A DNA stretch of 64,000 nt from Hyaloscypha bicolor E. Its lineage: Eukaryota; Ascomycota; Leotiomycetes; Helotiales; Hyaloscyphaceae. Shown here in pieces: positions 35,600-45,870 of this stretch. The stretch spans positions 620,001 to 684,000 of the forward strand of contig NW_020194557.1 of the NCBI RefSeq assembly GCF_002865645.1, in the 5' to 3' direction. Each line of letters starts with the position of its first letter. Position 1 is the first letter of the stretch. The notes beneath the pieces are model-generated. The model was not told the origin of the DNA. It ran no database searches and saw only the letters and a program-made list of their open reading frames with translations. The translations under genes were made by a program, and so were the position numbers.

Positions 35600-36120
35600 T
35601 AGGATTTATGCAACGGCGAGACTAGGACAAGAGAAGGTTCATGATTTGGTTCAGCAGGAGAGCCACGCAAGCAACGTAAGTCGGAGGTGCTGAGATCATG
35701 CAGGAAGACAAGCAGCTTTATGTCAGCGATAGTGCATTGATCTCCAGGGGTGCTATTAGATGGTTTCTGCGTCGGCTGACCCTCTTGTGATTCATGTAGC
35801 GGCGAGGTTGGCTGTTGCGAGATTCACGAAGCAGCGGGACTAGTCCAGGGGAAGGAGCATGGATAGGTTTAGCTAGAGAGCCACGCAAGCAATATGGTAG
35901 AGTCATCTCGGTAGCAACGCCGTACTAATAGAGGGGTCTCAGAGTTAGCGTCGTTCCTAAGCATTTAAAATTCATGCGTAGATGAAGTTACGCCATAAAA
36001 GGATGATACAACTGTGCTCTGCCTTGTGTAGCTAGGAAATTCATGCAGAGCAGGGCCAGTACCACGACTAGCGTGATTCATCCAGTGGCAGAGTTGCGAC
36101 GAGGGAGAGGTTTACATCAA
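35600..36120. repeat. Diverged tandem repeat units
   Basis: Roughly 220-bp units recur with variation. Each has an ATTCATGCA or ATTCACGAA word, a GGCGAG or GCGGGAC word and an AGAGAAGG or GGGGAAGG word. GAGAGCCACGCAAGCAA occurs in two of them (about 35660 and 35880). They lie between the two CCTGAGC-rich repeats and may be the interior of one element spanning 34.9-36.4 kb. No coding frame. Confidence 0.55.
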
Positions 36121-36249
36121 GGTTCGCTCCTGAATACCATTGGAATCTATAACCTTAAATGTTGCCAAATCCGGGTAAAAATACTACAAATAGCATGTTA
36201 GATTTCCACTAAAGTCAGACTCAACTTTTTTTTTCGCTGGTTCTGTTTT

Positions 36250-36380
36250 AGTCTTTGGACGTGAGCAGCTGCCGCTTTAACCTGAGCCGAGAGTGAGCAT
36301 TCCTGAGTATGCCTGAGCACGGCCTGAGCTTGGCCTGAGCTCGGCCGGAGCAACCTGAGCATGCGCTGAGAGGCCATTTT
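36250..36380. repeat. CCTGAGC-rich repeat, copy 2
   Basis: The same repeat family as 34918-35040 in the same orientation. It has an expanded run of irregular CCTGAGC units (CCTGAGCACGGCCTGAGCTT and similar). Direct orientation of the two copies 1.3 kb apart would fit the ends of one element. Confidence 0.7.
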
Positions 36381-37710
36381 AGCTCCCAAAGGGGCTCGTT
36401 CTGGCTCCCTTGATGTTCGGTTATACCTTCCTCATCTTGTCTCCAAGCACAGATCTCATTTTGGCTCCCTTGCGACTGAGATTCCCCTCGAGCCATTTTT
36501 AGATCAACATTCGCCCAGCCTGTGGGAACTTGACTTAAGTTAGCTTTGTAGCATACTACAAGGAGAGAGACATGCCTTTTTGCTGGGAGTATTGCTGGTT
36601 GGGGAGGGAAGTGGGTGCTTGGGTTCGGTGTTCGTGTTCTTGGATATAATTCGTTCCTGGAGGAGTTGTAGGCGTGCGCTCTTACGAGGAGATTGTGGTC
36701 GTTCTTTCTTGATACCTTGTGGCCGCGATCCTGTCAGACATTAGCCAAAATACGTAGCGGATACGAATGGCTTGGTTACTTTTGCTTTTTGGCACCAACT
36801 GGGGGTTGCCTTTCGTTCGCGGGGCTATACTGACTGGAGGAGGGGTAAGAAATGGGTTTATGTTGCCGCTGGGTTGATGGACTGAGGTAGATGGAAGAGT
36901 CGGAGGGGTTCAGCGGGTGGTGGCGACGAATGCGCCAGGAGTTTTGGGATGCAGCGTGAAATGCAGCATGCATCCCTCCCCCGGAACCACTGAAGTCAAC
37001 GCCGGTGTCGTTATTTAACACCATGCTGAATAAGGATTAGCTACGGGCCAGTTTAGCCGATAACTGCTTGTTCTGGCAGCCTTGATTGTCCTTGAATACC
37101 AGTAGTTAAATTTCTACCTCCGTAGAACATCCCCGTTTAAAACTAGGCTGCCAGAATCGCAGCCTAACGGCATTCACCGGATTGCCCTTCGATTTCTTAC
37201 ATAAGTAGCAGATCACACGCTCAGCCCCGCGAGCCAGACATTTCGTTTTCGCAAACATCGTCACCACCTCCTCACAAAATTTCAAGTCGCACCGTCGAAC
37301 ACTTTCCCAGCGCAGAACCAATAGCAGCAGTAGCGACTCAGGCATCTCGCTCGATTCGAACACTTATCGGCCAGTCTTGAGTCTCGTCGGTATCTTTCGG
37401 GCGTAAGTAAAAGCTCCCCAGGGCGCTTCGAGCCTGAGCTCCATGATTTGTCAGGAGCTTACTTGGAATAGCTCTGCGTGCCTCTCTGGACCCACGTTTC
37501 CTCCCTCATCCCACGCCTCTTCGAACCTTCCGTCTCAACACTCGGCTCAATATATTCTCATCGATTCTGCGAACGGTGGAAAGGTCGGGCTCTTGTGTTT
37601 TGGCATGAGCTTATATACGTTCAACTATACCTCCACATACGAGCATCCTCGTTGCCTCAAAGATTAATAGCGACTCAGAGGCACAAGAAACACCTTAAGC
37701 AGGACAAGGT
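36381..37710. other. Intergenic region, no gene firmly supported
   Basis: Several open frames of 60-90 codons occur. The minus-strand frame at 36776-37024 (starting MVLNNDTGVDFSGSGGG) has a non-random look but no recognised domain. The frames at 37443-37720 overlap each other. None is called as a gene. Confidence 0.3.
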
Positions 37711-38034
37711 TTGTGCGTAACTGTTATTGCCTCAACTCAAACTTACTTTGGACAGCAACTCATCAACGATCAACAAGCATTGTTTCCAAGTTGTCAACAA
37801 CTTAGAGAAACAACTGCGGGCTCGACCGCTTCTGAAGAGGGAAATGATGTTGATCTTGACTCCACGAAGCGGTCTCCCGCAGAGGAGCCTTTGAGATGCC
37901 CACATTCCGACTGTGATGGCAGAACTTTCAACAGAAAGGATCATTTGCTCCGACATTACAAGACGCGTGTGTTCCTCGATACGCAGGCTTTCGGGGTCCT
38001 CAATACGAGCAGGAGGGCACAAAGCGGTCTGTGA
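37711..38034 (+). pseudogene. C2H2 zinc-finger protein fragment
   Basis: The frame contains RCPHSDCDGRTFNRKDHLLRHY, which fits the first cysteine pair and helix of a fungal C2H2 finger, but the expected second histidine is replaced by downstream sequence (KTRVFLDTQ). No ATG with good context is obvious and no further fingers follow in any frame nearby. It is probably a fragment or decayed transcription-factor gene, or an exon whose partner I cannot see. Confidence 0.45.
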
Positions 38035-38379
38035 CGGCACGTACGAGAGAGCACAATGAAGGTGTCGTAGACTGCTGCATTCCTAAGATACTAAGCTAAG
38101 GAGGGAAGAAGAGAGTCTTCCATAGAGAGGGCAGGTGGTATATATACATGACACAGACGCTAGTAGGCCTGCTGCGCACCCATAAGCCTCAGTGGGTAGC
38201 CCCTGGCACGTGAGTAGCATGTGACGAGTGGTTCAGTTCGTCACACGGTCTGTACTTTCTCGATCTCATGGAGTAGCAGGGGGGAAAAGAAACATTTTGA
38301 TTGATTGATTTCATTTGCCTTTGCGCCCCTGTAATTCTTCCTAGTGGATTCAAGGTAGTGTGAGAAACCCCCGGAGACT

Positions 38380-38435
38380 TGTAACCCTAACTCTAACTTG
38401 GGGTTATTTACCCTAACTTAGGGTTAACTGTCCTT
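38380..38435. repeat. Telomere-like CCCTAA words
   Basis: Irregular words related to the fungal telomere repeat TTAGGG occur here (TAACCCTAACTCTAACTT, TACCCTAACTTAGGGTTAAC), on both strands of a short palindrome-like arrangement just left of the solo LTR. Similar words recur at 39180-39285. Confidence 0.6.
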
Positions 38436-38471
38436 TCCTAGAGTCACGTGATATTCTTGCTCGCACCATAA

Positions 38472-38824
38472 TGTTGAAATTAGGGGCCTGAGGCCCCTAA
38501 TAGGCTTAGTAAGCCCTGGAACAGAGCCTTAGGGGCTGTGTACTAATGGGGCTTAAGCCATAGGCTTATTTATTACTGAGTAGATTATGCCCTGTAAGGT
38601 TGATTCAGGGCATAATATGCCCTGTGAGGGTAAATCGGTTCAGCTGAGGTTGAATGGTTCAGTATAAGGCTCTCTGGTTTAGGGGTTTAGTGCATGTGAC
38701 TTAGGGGGTTCAGGGCTATATATACAGGCTACTTACCACTGTAGAACAGCAGTCAATTCAGTACGTTTTACTTGGTTTACATTGCAAGCACGTGACCCTA
38801 GCTCTTTATTTAGCTAGTTCAACA
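38472..38824 (+). mobile_element. Solo LTR of an LTR retrotransposon
   Basis: The 353-bp segment starts TGTTGAA and ends TTCAACA, the TG..CA inverse termini of an LTR. It is flanked on both sides by the 5-bp duplication CATAA (38467-38471 and 38825-38829). A TATATATA box lies near 38711 on the + strand. No second LTR or internal region is present, so this is a solo LTR left by recombination. Copia or Gypsy origin cannot be decided. Confidence 0.9.
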
Positions 38825-38829
38825 CATAA

Positions 38830-39700
38830 GGGCGAGGGCAACACAAAGAATCACGTGTTAAAAACTAAAACTTTAACTATAACTCTCCCTTTATTAATTA
38901 TATACTACTGTGACAACGCTAGCCCCGAGTCGGACGAGAAGGGAAGGGTAGCCTAAAAGTTCTTCTTTATTTTATGTTACATGACTTTTAAACACGTGAC
39001 CTGTTTATACTATATCTCACTCAAATATCACAGATATCCCTTTTAGGTCACGTGACTTATTCTGAGGGCCCTCACTTCGGCCTCCACGGCAGTGGCCAAG
39101 CGGAGCGCCATTCCAGCCAATCAGAGGATCCAGAGGGACTTCGTCCCAGCCACAGGCGCAGGAGCTTGCCCCCTGCCTTCTTAACCCTACCCCTAAGCCT
39201 CTTCGGGCGTAGCCCGCCCTAACCCGTTAAGACCCTAACAAGAGCCCGTGACCCGACGTCCGTTCCCTAACCCTAAGGTGAACTCAGAGTGGAAGGTCAC
39301 GTTCGGAAAGTCGATTTCCGAGCTGCAGCTCCCTCTGAAGATTGTTAGATAACTTGGCAGGATATTATTGCTTTGATAGTGATGCTTTGGATTTATCGAC
39401 TGCAACGCTACCATGAAAAGCATTGTTTGCCTTGTTACACGTTCCTGCACGGAAGGCCTTATTAGTATTGCATCCTGTCAAAACCAATGTATATTTATTT
39501 ATTGGAAATCTTTCTTCAAAGTAACCATATTCTCTGATTGAGACCCTTTTGCCGCCTTGCACTAGTAGGTTGATATCACTTGTTCAGGGCTTAGCGGTCG
39601 TGACTGAGAAGCTTCACTGTACACGTAACAGAGCCAACCACTGTGCTTCCTTTCGATCCTTCCTCGTCAGACTCCGACAAAAGGCCAACGATTCAAGAAT
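38830..39700. other. Gene-free region with telomere-like words
   Basis: This region holds TTAACCCTACCCCTAAG and CCTAACCCTAAGG words near 39180-39280, a short GC-rich hairpin (CTTCGGGCGTAGCCCG) and several TCACGTGA palindromes. The rest is the 3' flank of the DUF6594 gene. No coding sequence is supported. Confidence 0.4.
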
Positions 39701-39701
39701 T

Positions 39702-42530
39702 TTATCCCGAGCCAATGAAGACTACCAGGACCGCAGCATACACTGCAACAGCGCCAAAAACCTCCTTTCTCGACAGGGATGTCATGAAACCAACCCATAG
39801 GGAGAATCCAACGATGAAACCGGTCAGTGTAGCCAATTCTCTCTTATCGACCTTGACTTCTGTCTCAGTCTTATACGTGTTGACTACCGATAGAACCCAC
39901 ACAGCAACAACGAGAGAAGCGAACGCAACCACCATGTTAATACCAGTGACCCATGATCCAATCTTGCTTTCTTTGGTGTACTGGACTTTACGAGTAGAGA
40001 TGTTCTTATCCTAATTGCATTGTCAATACGTCATCTTCCAAGATCCGGAAACGCTAAAATACTGACCAGGAACCAAAACTGAAGTTTCGAACTGATGAAG
40101 TTTGAGACCCGGTCTTCTTCGGCAGGAGGTTTCAGCGTCACAACATCGTCACTGTAGAGATTTACTTGACTATTGCCTAGAAATTGGGGTTTGTCGCTGT
40201 AAGAAAAGCTGTACCAGTCGGATAAGACGTCTTTAGTACGATCTGCCGGTCGTGGAATCTCGAGAAGTTGCTTCTGAAGTACAAGCGCTTCATCTATTTG
40301 CAACGAGCCGTGAGAAAGGGGTATTTTGGGAATAGTAGAGATACTCACGATATTCTTTTAATGCCTCTTTGACATCTACAGCCAGGTACCACCTGTCTTG
40401 CATCTTCTGAATCCATTGGTCAGACAGGTTCAACATAGGCCAGGGTGTGTCCGGGTTGGCTGTTTCCCATTGGAGCCGCCTTTGCTTCATTTTTTCTGCG
40501 CTACTAAACATCTCAAACTCTTCCCATGATTTTGCTGCATAGTATACCGCTTCGGGAACCACTCTGTTTTCCAGGTAAGGTATTAAATATTGCTGGAGCA
40601 TGACTTCAAGATTCGTGATTGTAGTTTCTATGTTCAGCCATAATACTGGAGGAGGAAACAGAGCGAAAAGTGCTTCCATCGTCAGTTCATCAATTGGTAT
40701 TGGCGAGAAGTCGGCTAAATTGTCCACAGAGGCGTTTATAAGATAGATAAGTAGGTAGGTGGGTGAGACCCCCAAATCTTGTGCAATATACCACAGCAGA
40801 TAACCCAATCTCTTCCGAGCCAAACTTGGTCCCCGTCTTGGCAAACGGGGATAAGTTTGAACCTTGCTTCCCTCTTGTGGCTCTTGGCCTTTCCCGGAGG
40901 ATCGTGGAATCGGTCCATTGACTTCCACGAGATGCTCTAAGAGAGTCCTTTCTGCCTGGATACATCCCTCAAGACAAGCGAGACGTTCGAAAAGTGTACC
41001 CCTGTTACTCTCTTCTGGGTCTTCAGGGAGACTTTGCTTGCTCCCAGACCTCGGATGCCATTTGGTTTCCCTCTCCCTGATCCCAAACAAGAATTCTGGT
41101 TCCTTCCCGGACCGATTCCACTTTTCTTTGTCTGCGTTCTTAGGCAAGAATTTTGGTTCCTTATCAATTTGTGCTGCCAAGTCGAGGGCGCTTCTAAGTA
41201 ATTCGTCCCGTGTAGGTCGTGGGTCGGGGCGTATTAGGCGTTGGCTCTCTGGTGATTCTGGTTCCAATATCTTCTGTTGAATTCTGAAACGCAGCTCTTC
41301 GAGTTGTTTTTCTCTATCCGGCCTCTCGCTCGCAAAATCTTCTTCGTCAAACTCGGCCTGTTTGGCTGTGAGGCATGCAACTCGGCTTTGCAGGTACAAA
41401 ATGTTTCTCATTGATGCCTCGTCAAAGCGTTTGAAGAGAGCCGAGCCTCGGTCCTTGTCCAAGACAATGAAAGAAGCGCTCTTAGGGAACCCATCCAGGA
41501 CGTTCCGGCCCCATACCTTCTCATCCCCTGAAAGCTCTTTGGGTATATTGAATATTGCAAGCCGGTCCCTTGCTGGCGGATTGCCTTCCCATGGGTTCGG
41601 GAGAGCCGTTAAGAACTTTGCCGCCTCAAGGTCGATGTTGTCGCTGCCTTCCGGCACTGGTCTGGTACTCATTCCCGCCAGTTCAGTGCTGCCTTCCTCC
41701 AGAAAAGCTCTGTCTCGAATTAGTCATTATGCTAGTAAAATCTCTCAGGTGGAAAATGCTAGCATCGTCCACCAAGTTGTATGCTCAAAATTTGAAGGCG
41801 AAAACACACAGAAGTTAAGAATTATGTAGACTGACCTTGGGCTTGGACTTTCTTCTTCTCGTTCACGTCGGTCTTGCAGCTCTGGTTCACGCTGGGGAGG
41901 CCTTGGTCGACGTGGCTCGTCTCTTGGTACTACCACCTGCCTCATCGCCTCAAAGTCTTCTTCCCGACGAATATCTCGATCACTCACTAGAGCCGTAACT
42001 TTCTTCTCTCCAACAACCGTGTTATGAATAATACTTTGTACGACAGCAGGAGTTACACTCAATGATTCCACAGTGTCAATAAGCTTCCATTGGGTTTTCC
42101 TGTCTTGTTCATGGATCTTTACCAAGTTGACCAAGGCTCCGAGTTGCCTCCCTTGGATTTCCCTGTCTTGTTCATGGATCTTTACCAAGTCGACCAAGGC
42201 TCCGAGTTGCCTCCCTTGGGTTTCCCTGTCTTGTTCATGGATCGCCCCCAAACGAATTGCGTTTTTTACAGACGTGGATAACAAGTCGACCAAGGCTTCG
42301 ACTTGGTTGCCCCACCTCCCACCAATTTTATTAAGCGTTTCGAGAACTGCCAGCATTTTTTTGATTACCTCTTCTGATTCTTTCGGTATTGAAGTCATTT
42401 CCTCGTTCCTTCCGGCCAGTAGAGGGCGTTGTGAGGCGGAAACATCGACGGAGGAATCCTGTGTCGATTTGCTTTGATGCTCTCCATCTCCCGAAGGAGA
42501 TTGCTCGGTAGCTTTTGGGTTCTCTGCCAT
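39702..42530 (-). CDS. DUF6594-type membrane protein with N-terminal coiled-coil repeats
   Basis: Four exons (41836-42530, 40349-41709, 40067-40293, 39702-40010), with introns 41710-41835, 40294-40348 and 40011-40066, keep one frame over 863 residues. The N-terminal ~230 residues are polar with three tandem ~21-residue repeats (IHEQDRETQGRQLGALVDLV and variants), probably coiled coil. The DUF6594 signature follows: FKRFDEASMRNILYLQSRV, then a long helical body. The C-terminal end has about three hydrophobic segments (NMVVAFASLVVAVWVLSVV, LTGFIVGFSLWVGF, VFGAVAVYAAVLVVFIGS). The family is large in Pezizomycotina and of unknown function. The N-terminal extension is longer than in typical members. 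No lesions; the start ATG is followed by a low-complexity leader. It is divergent from the retropepsin-like gene. Confidence 0.82.
42090..42250. repeat. 63-bp tandem repeat within the DUF6594 gene
   Basis: Three copies with a 63-bp period, marked by TGTCTTGTTCATGGAT at 42101, 42164 and 42227, are in frame and encode 21-residue units of the predicted coiled coil. The first two full units differ at only a few bases, suggesting recent expansion. Confidence 0.9.
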
Positions 42531-43129
42531 TTTCAGTCAGCGTCGAGATGGGCTCAAAAAGCTGTGGAAATGTGGTCCTCGACAATTAGTTCTAGGAGAA
42601 TAAATTTTGGCACAGCTTCTTTAGGCTGCCGTGAATCACGCGTGGATCATGCAGTCCTACGTCGATGGCGAGGCTATGGCCCTTATTGGCGACAGATAAG
42701 ACGTAGAAGGGTAACACAAGGCGATCCCATGACCTCCAGCTCGGCACAGTCCGAGGTTTGATTGGCGAGGAAGACCGTGGGAGGGAACTACAACGACCCA
42801 TATGACCTGACTTAGGCGTACATTCTTTTCAGCCCCAAGCCACAGTGGAGCTCCCACTCAGCTGTCGCATTCCGAACACATTTCCCTTCGTAACTTCTCA
42901 TTTCCAGCCTGGTTTATCAATGAGCATTGTAAAGGTGTGAAATATGATTACGTTGACGGAGCACGGGCGGATGCCCTTCAATTTTTGCTTTAATACAAAC
43001 CTCAATACTTTGGATTTCGGGGTAAGAATCAACCCTTTTAGTCTTTGAGCGGGTTAAGTTCAATAGTGATGTTCAAAGCTAAACACGTACTAGGATTGCG
43101 ACGGCAAACCGCCTCCTCAAGCTTCCAAG
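42531..43129. other. Divergent upstream region
   Basis: About 600 bp between the starts of the DUF6594 gene and the retropepsin-like gene. It may contain a first exon of the latter, because its first protein strand lies upstream of the first in-frame ATG. No clear promoter motif. Confidence 0.35.
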
Positions 43130-44883
43130 GTGCGCTTAAGATATAGCGACGGCTACAATGACAGTTTCCCAAATTTAAAGCTTTTGCAATTGGTACACTG
43201 GTATCTCTGTGCCGCTGCTGGACACATTCCGTCTGGACAATCACATGTGCCAGTCATGGTCAATGACCAACGACACTGGGCTTTCGTTGATAATCACTCC
43301 AGTGGGAATATCATGAGCCTTGAAATGGCCAGTTGGATTGGTCTTTCCATCCATGGGGATGGAGTAAATTTCAGGATGATAGACGGTACTGTTGAGCGCT
43401 CACTGGGTCATGTATGGGTCGACTGCTCTCTTATTACCACCACCAAAACTTCGAAGCAACACAGGTTCCACATCTTTGCAACCCCTATCAAGCCATTGAT
43501 TATCGGCGGCCCATTTCTGTACGACAGTGGCATTCTTATAGCATCACCCAGCGCATCAATAAAGGCCTTGGATCTCAGTAATGAAATGGATCTCTTGTCC
43601 CACACTACAGATTGTGTGACGCACCAGTACCCCATGTATTTGATCTGGGTAGAGGCCGAGGCCCTCCAGATTTCTGCTGAAGCCATAGCAGTTGCAGATA
43701 CCGGTGCGAACGCGGATTTGATGTCACTCGCATTCGCTCGAGAGAAGGGGTTTCCAGTCCAACCGGTACGAGAACTCGAAGGCGTCATTATGACCGCCAA
43801 CGGCAAAATTATTCGTTCCAAAGGTATCATCATAGCGACCGTTTGTTTTTCAAATCACCATGCTCATCCCTTTGCACCTCTGCGCTGCCGTTTTGTCGTC
43901 ATTGAGAATTTGCCATTCGACGTCGTCTTAGGGAGGAGTTTCGTGAATCAGCAAAACCTTCTCAGAAAGTCCAAATCCCAACTGTATCATCACATGGCAT
44001 TCGAACAACAACACACCTGCTGTTCTGTGGAGGAGCTCAGCAAGATGAAAAAGTGGCTTGCAGGTGCTAAAGGATTGGATAAGCCGGCGGGTAAAACCCT
44101 CTTGAACGAGATAGAGAAAAATATAAATGAATGCGAGAAGATATACAAAGAGTGGGAACAATACGAAGTGGATGGTTCAATAGCAGTAGCAGCTCAGCTT
44201 GATTATCGAGACGCATGGAACATTTATGAGCGGAACAAGCAAAGGTGGGAAGCAACTCCCTATAGTAAGTCAAGCTCTACCATTATAATCCTTTTGCAAA
44301 TTGAACTCATATATAATATTTAGAGCAATTTGTCTCCGCTTCGAACGCTAGGCAGAGTGGTTTTACCCGTCTTGATGAGCGATACCGAATACAGTCAGCG
44401 AGGGAGTCAATGGATAGCTTGCCAAACGGTCAACCAAGGTGAGTCGATAAAAGATACGACATGAATATATCTTACTTGCGTCTAAATGCTACAAGTAGAT
44501 CTCTTAGATCTCCCACTCCACAACCTCCCTCGGCCCTAGAGGCCCCTCTGCCCCCACAACCTCCCATGCCCGGCGGTTCATCGGAACCAGCAAGAAGTCC
44601 AAATGCTATAAGAGGATTTCGCATATCGCGCATTCCACGACTTCATTTACCCAATGGACCTTCGGAACAACCAAGGCGTCCAAGTGCTGCAGGCACGGCA
44701 CACACGTCTCCCATTCCACAGCCTCCTTTGCCAAACGGGTCTCCGGAACAACCAAGAGGCCAAAATGCTGCGAACTCACTATCCACATCTTCTATACCAC
44801 AACTTCGCTCGCCCGCTAGCACCAGGAGACGACTGTTTTTCCTCTTTAGAGATAACTCTCAGCCGAGGAAAAAAGACTCGTAG
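43130..44883 (+). CDS. Double retropepsin-like aspartic protease domain protein
   Basis: Three exons (43130-44272, 44325-44435, 44498-44883 approximately; introns GTAAGT..TTTAG and GTGAGT..AAGTAG) read in one frame. Two retropepsin-like folds are visible. The first has the degenerate active-site text FVDNHSSGNIMS and later IIGGPFL. The second has the canonical VADTGANADLMS and FDVVLGRSFV. A helical, charged segment follows (KTLLNEIEKNINECEKIYKE), then a proline-rich tail with tandem PQPPLPNGSPEQP-like units. No gag, RT or integrase is adjacent, so this looks like a host gene descended from a retroelement protease rather than a live element. The frame is open back to 43130 without an ATG; the first in-frame ATG is 43256, inside the first strand of the domain, so an upstream exon is likely. 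Exon borders are approximate to a few bases. Confidence 0.68.
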
Positions 44884-45870
44884 CAGATTTCCATTAAAAA
44901 GTCCTATTGAATGTTCACAGGAGCCGGTTGATAGAGACTTTTTAAACATTCCAATGATTCACTTGCTGCAGAGCCATCTCGAAGTCAATTGGCGGTGCTC
45001 TGGAATATGTGGATTGAAAGTCTAGAGTCCATTTTGAGTCTCCCTTCTATTGTACATTTCATCACAATCGATATCAGCAAACACAATCTGTATACTCTTC
45101 CTCAAAGCACTTGATTTCGTTTTCGAACAGGTAGAGCAGATTGCCATTGACGTACTGAGACCACGACCCCTTCTCGCAATATCAGACCACCCCCAGTTTT
45201 CCACATCCCAGTCAGTTGCTTTCATGATTCTCTAAAGACTTGGTCTGCTCAACCCTACTACTTATTGTGGAATGGCACCATCAAGACTAACTATACCCCG
45301 CAGTACAGTCAACGGTGACTTTTCTGACTCGGATTCGCTCATCAGCGTGCAACACCCGCTATCACGACCAGCTATAACACAGCGTTCAGGCATAAAACAC
45401 TGAGAAAGCACTGCATGCTATGGGATTGTTTACTGCCAACATCAGCTAAAGAACATCATCGAAATCAAGAGGAGATTGTCGTCATTTACCAGAACGAGTC
45501 GACGGCATCAATCAAGAGAGACTGTGATGAGTTCTCCACAGACAAAGGCAGCCAGAGATCGGTAATTGGGGAGTTTAGGGTTTGTTGTTAACTTAATAGT
45601 TCTATGAGGCCCCTTGTTTAACCGGATATTAGGCAAGTATTAGACAGAAGTAGACGTCTACTTTTAAAAGAATAAAATTAGAGTTAAGGGCACTATACCG
45701 CCTCTCGGCTGGCACTAGCCCCTGCTTATACAAAGGTAACAAGGAGATTTTTGGGATTTGTTTAATTAGAAGATGAACACTGCAACGTAGATTTGCGAAA
45801 GTAGAACAAGTAAAGATCTGAATGCATTTTGGTACGGGAAACACTACGTTATACATCGTAGATTTGAATA
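44884..45870. other. Intergenic region, no gene supported
   Basis: About 1 kb between the retropepsin-like gene and the convergent deaminase remnant, with short unsupported frames only. Confidence 0.35.

Noticed and set aside
36776..37024. Minus-strand frame starting MVLNNDTGVDFSGSGGG
   Set aside because: The composition is not random-looking, but no family, splice partner or conserved context could be identified, so it was not called a gene.
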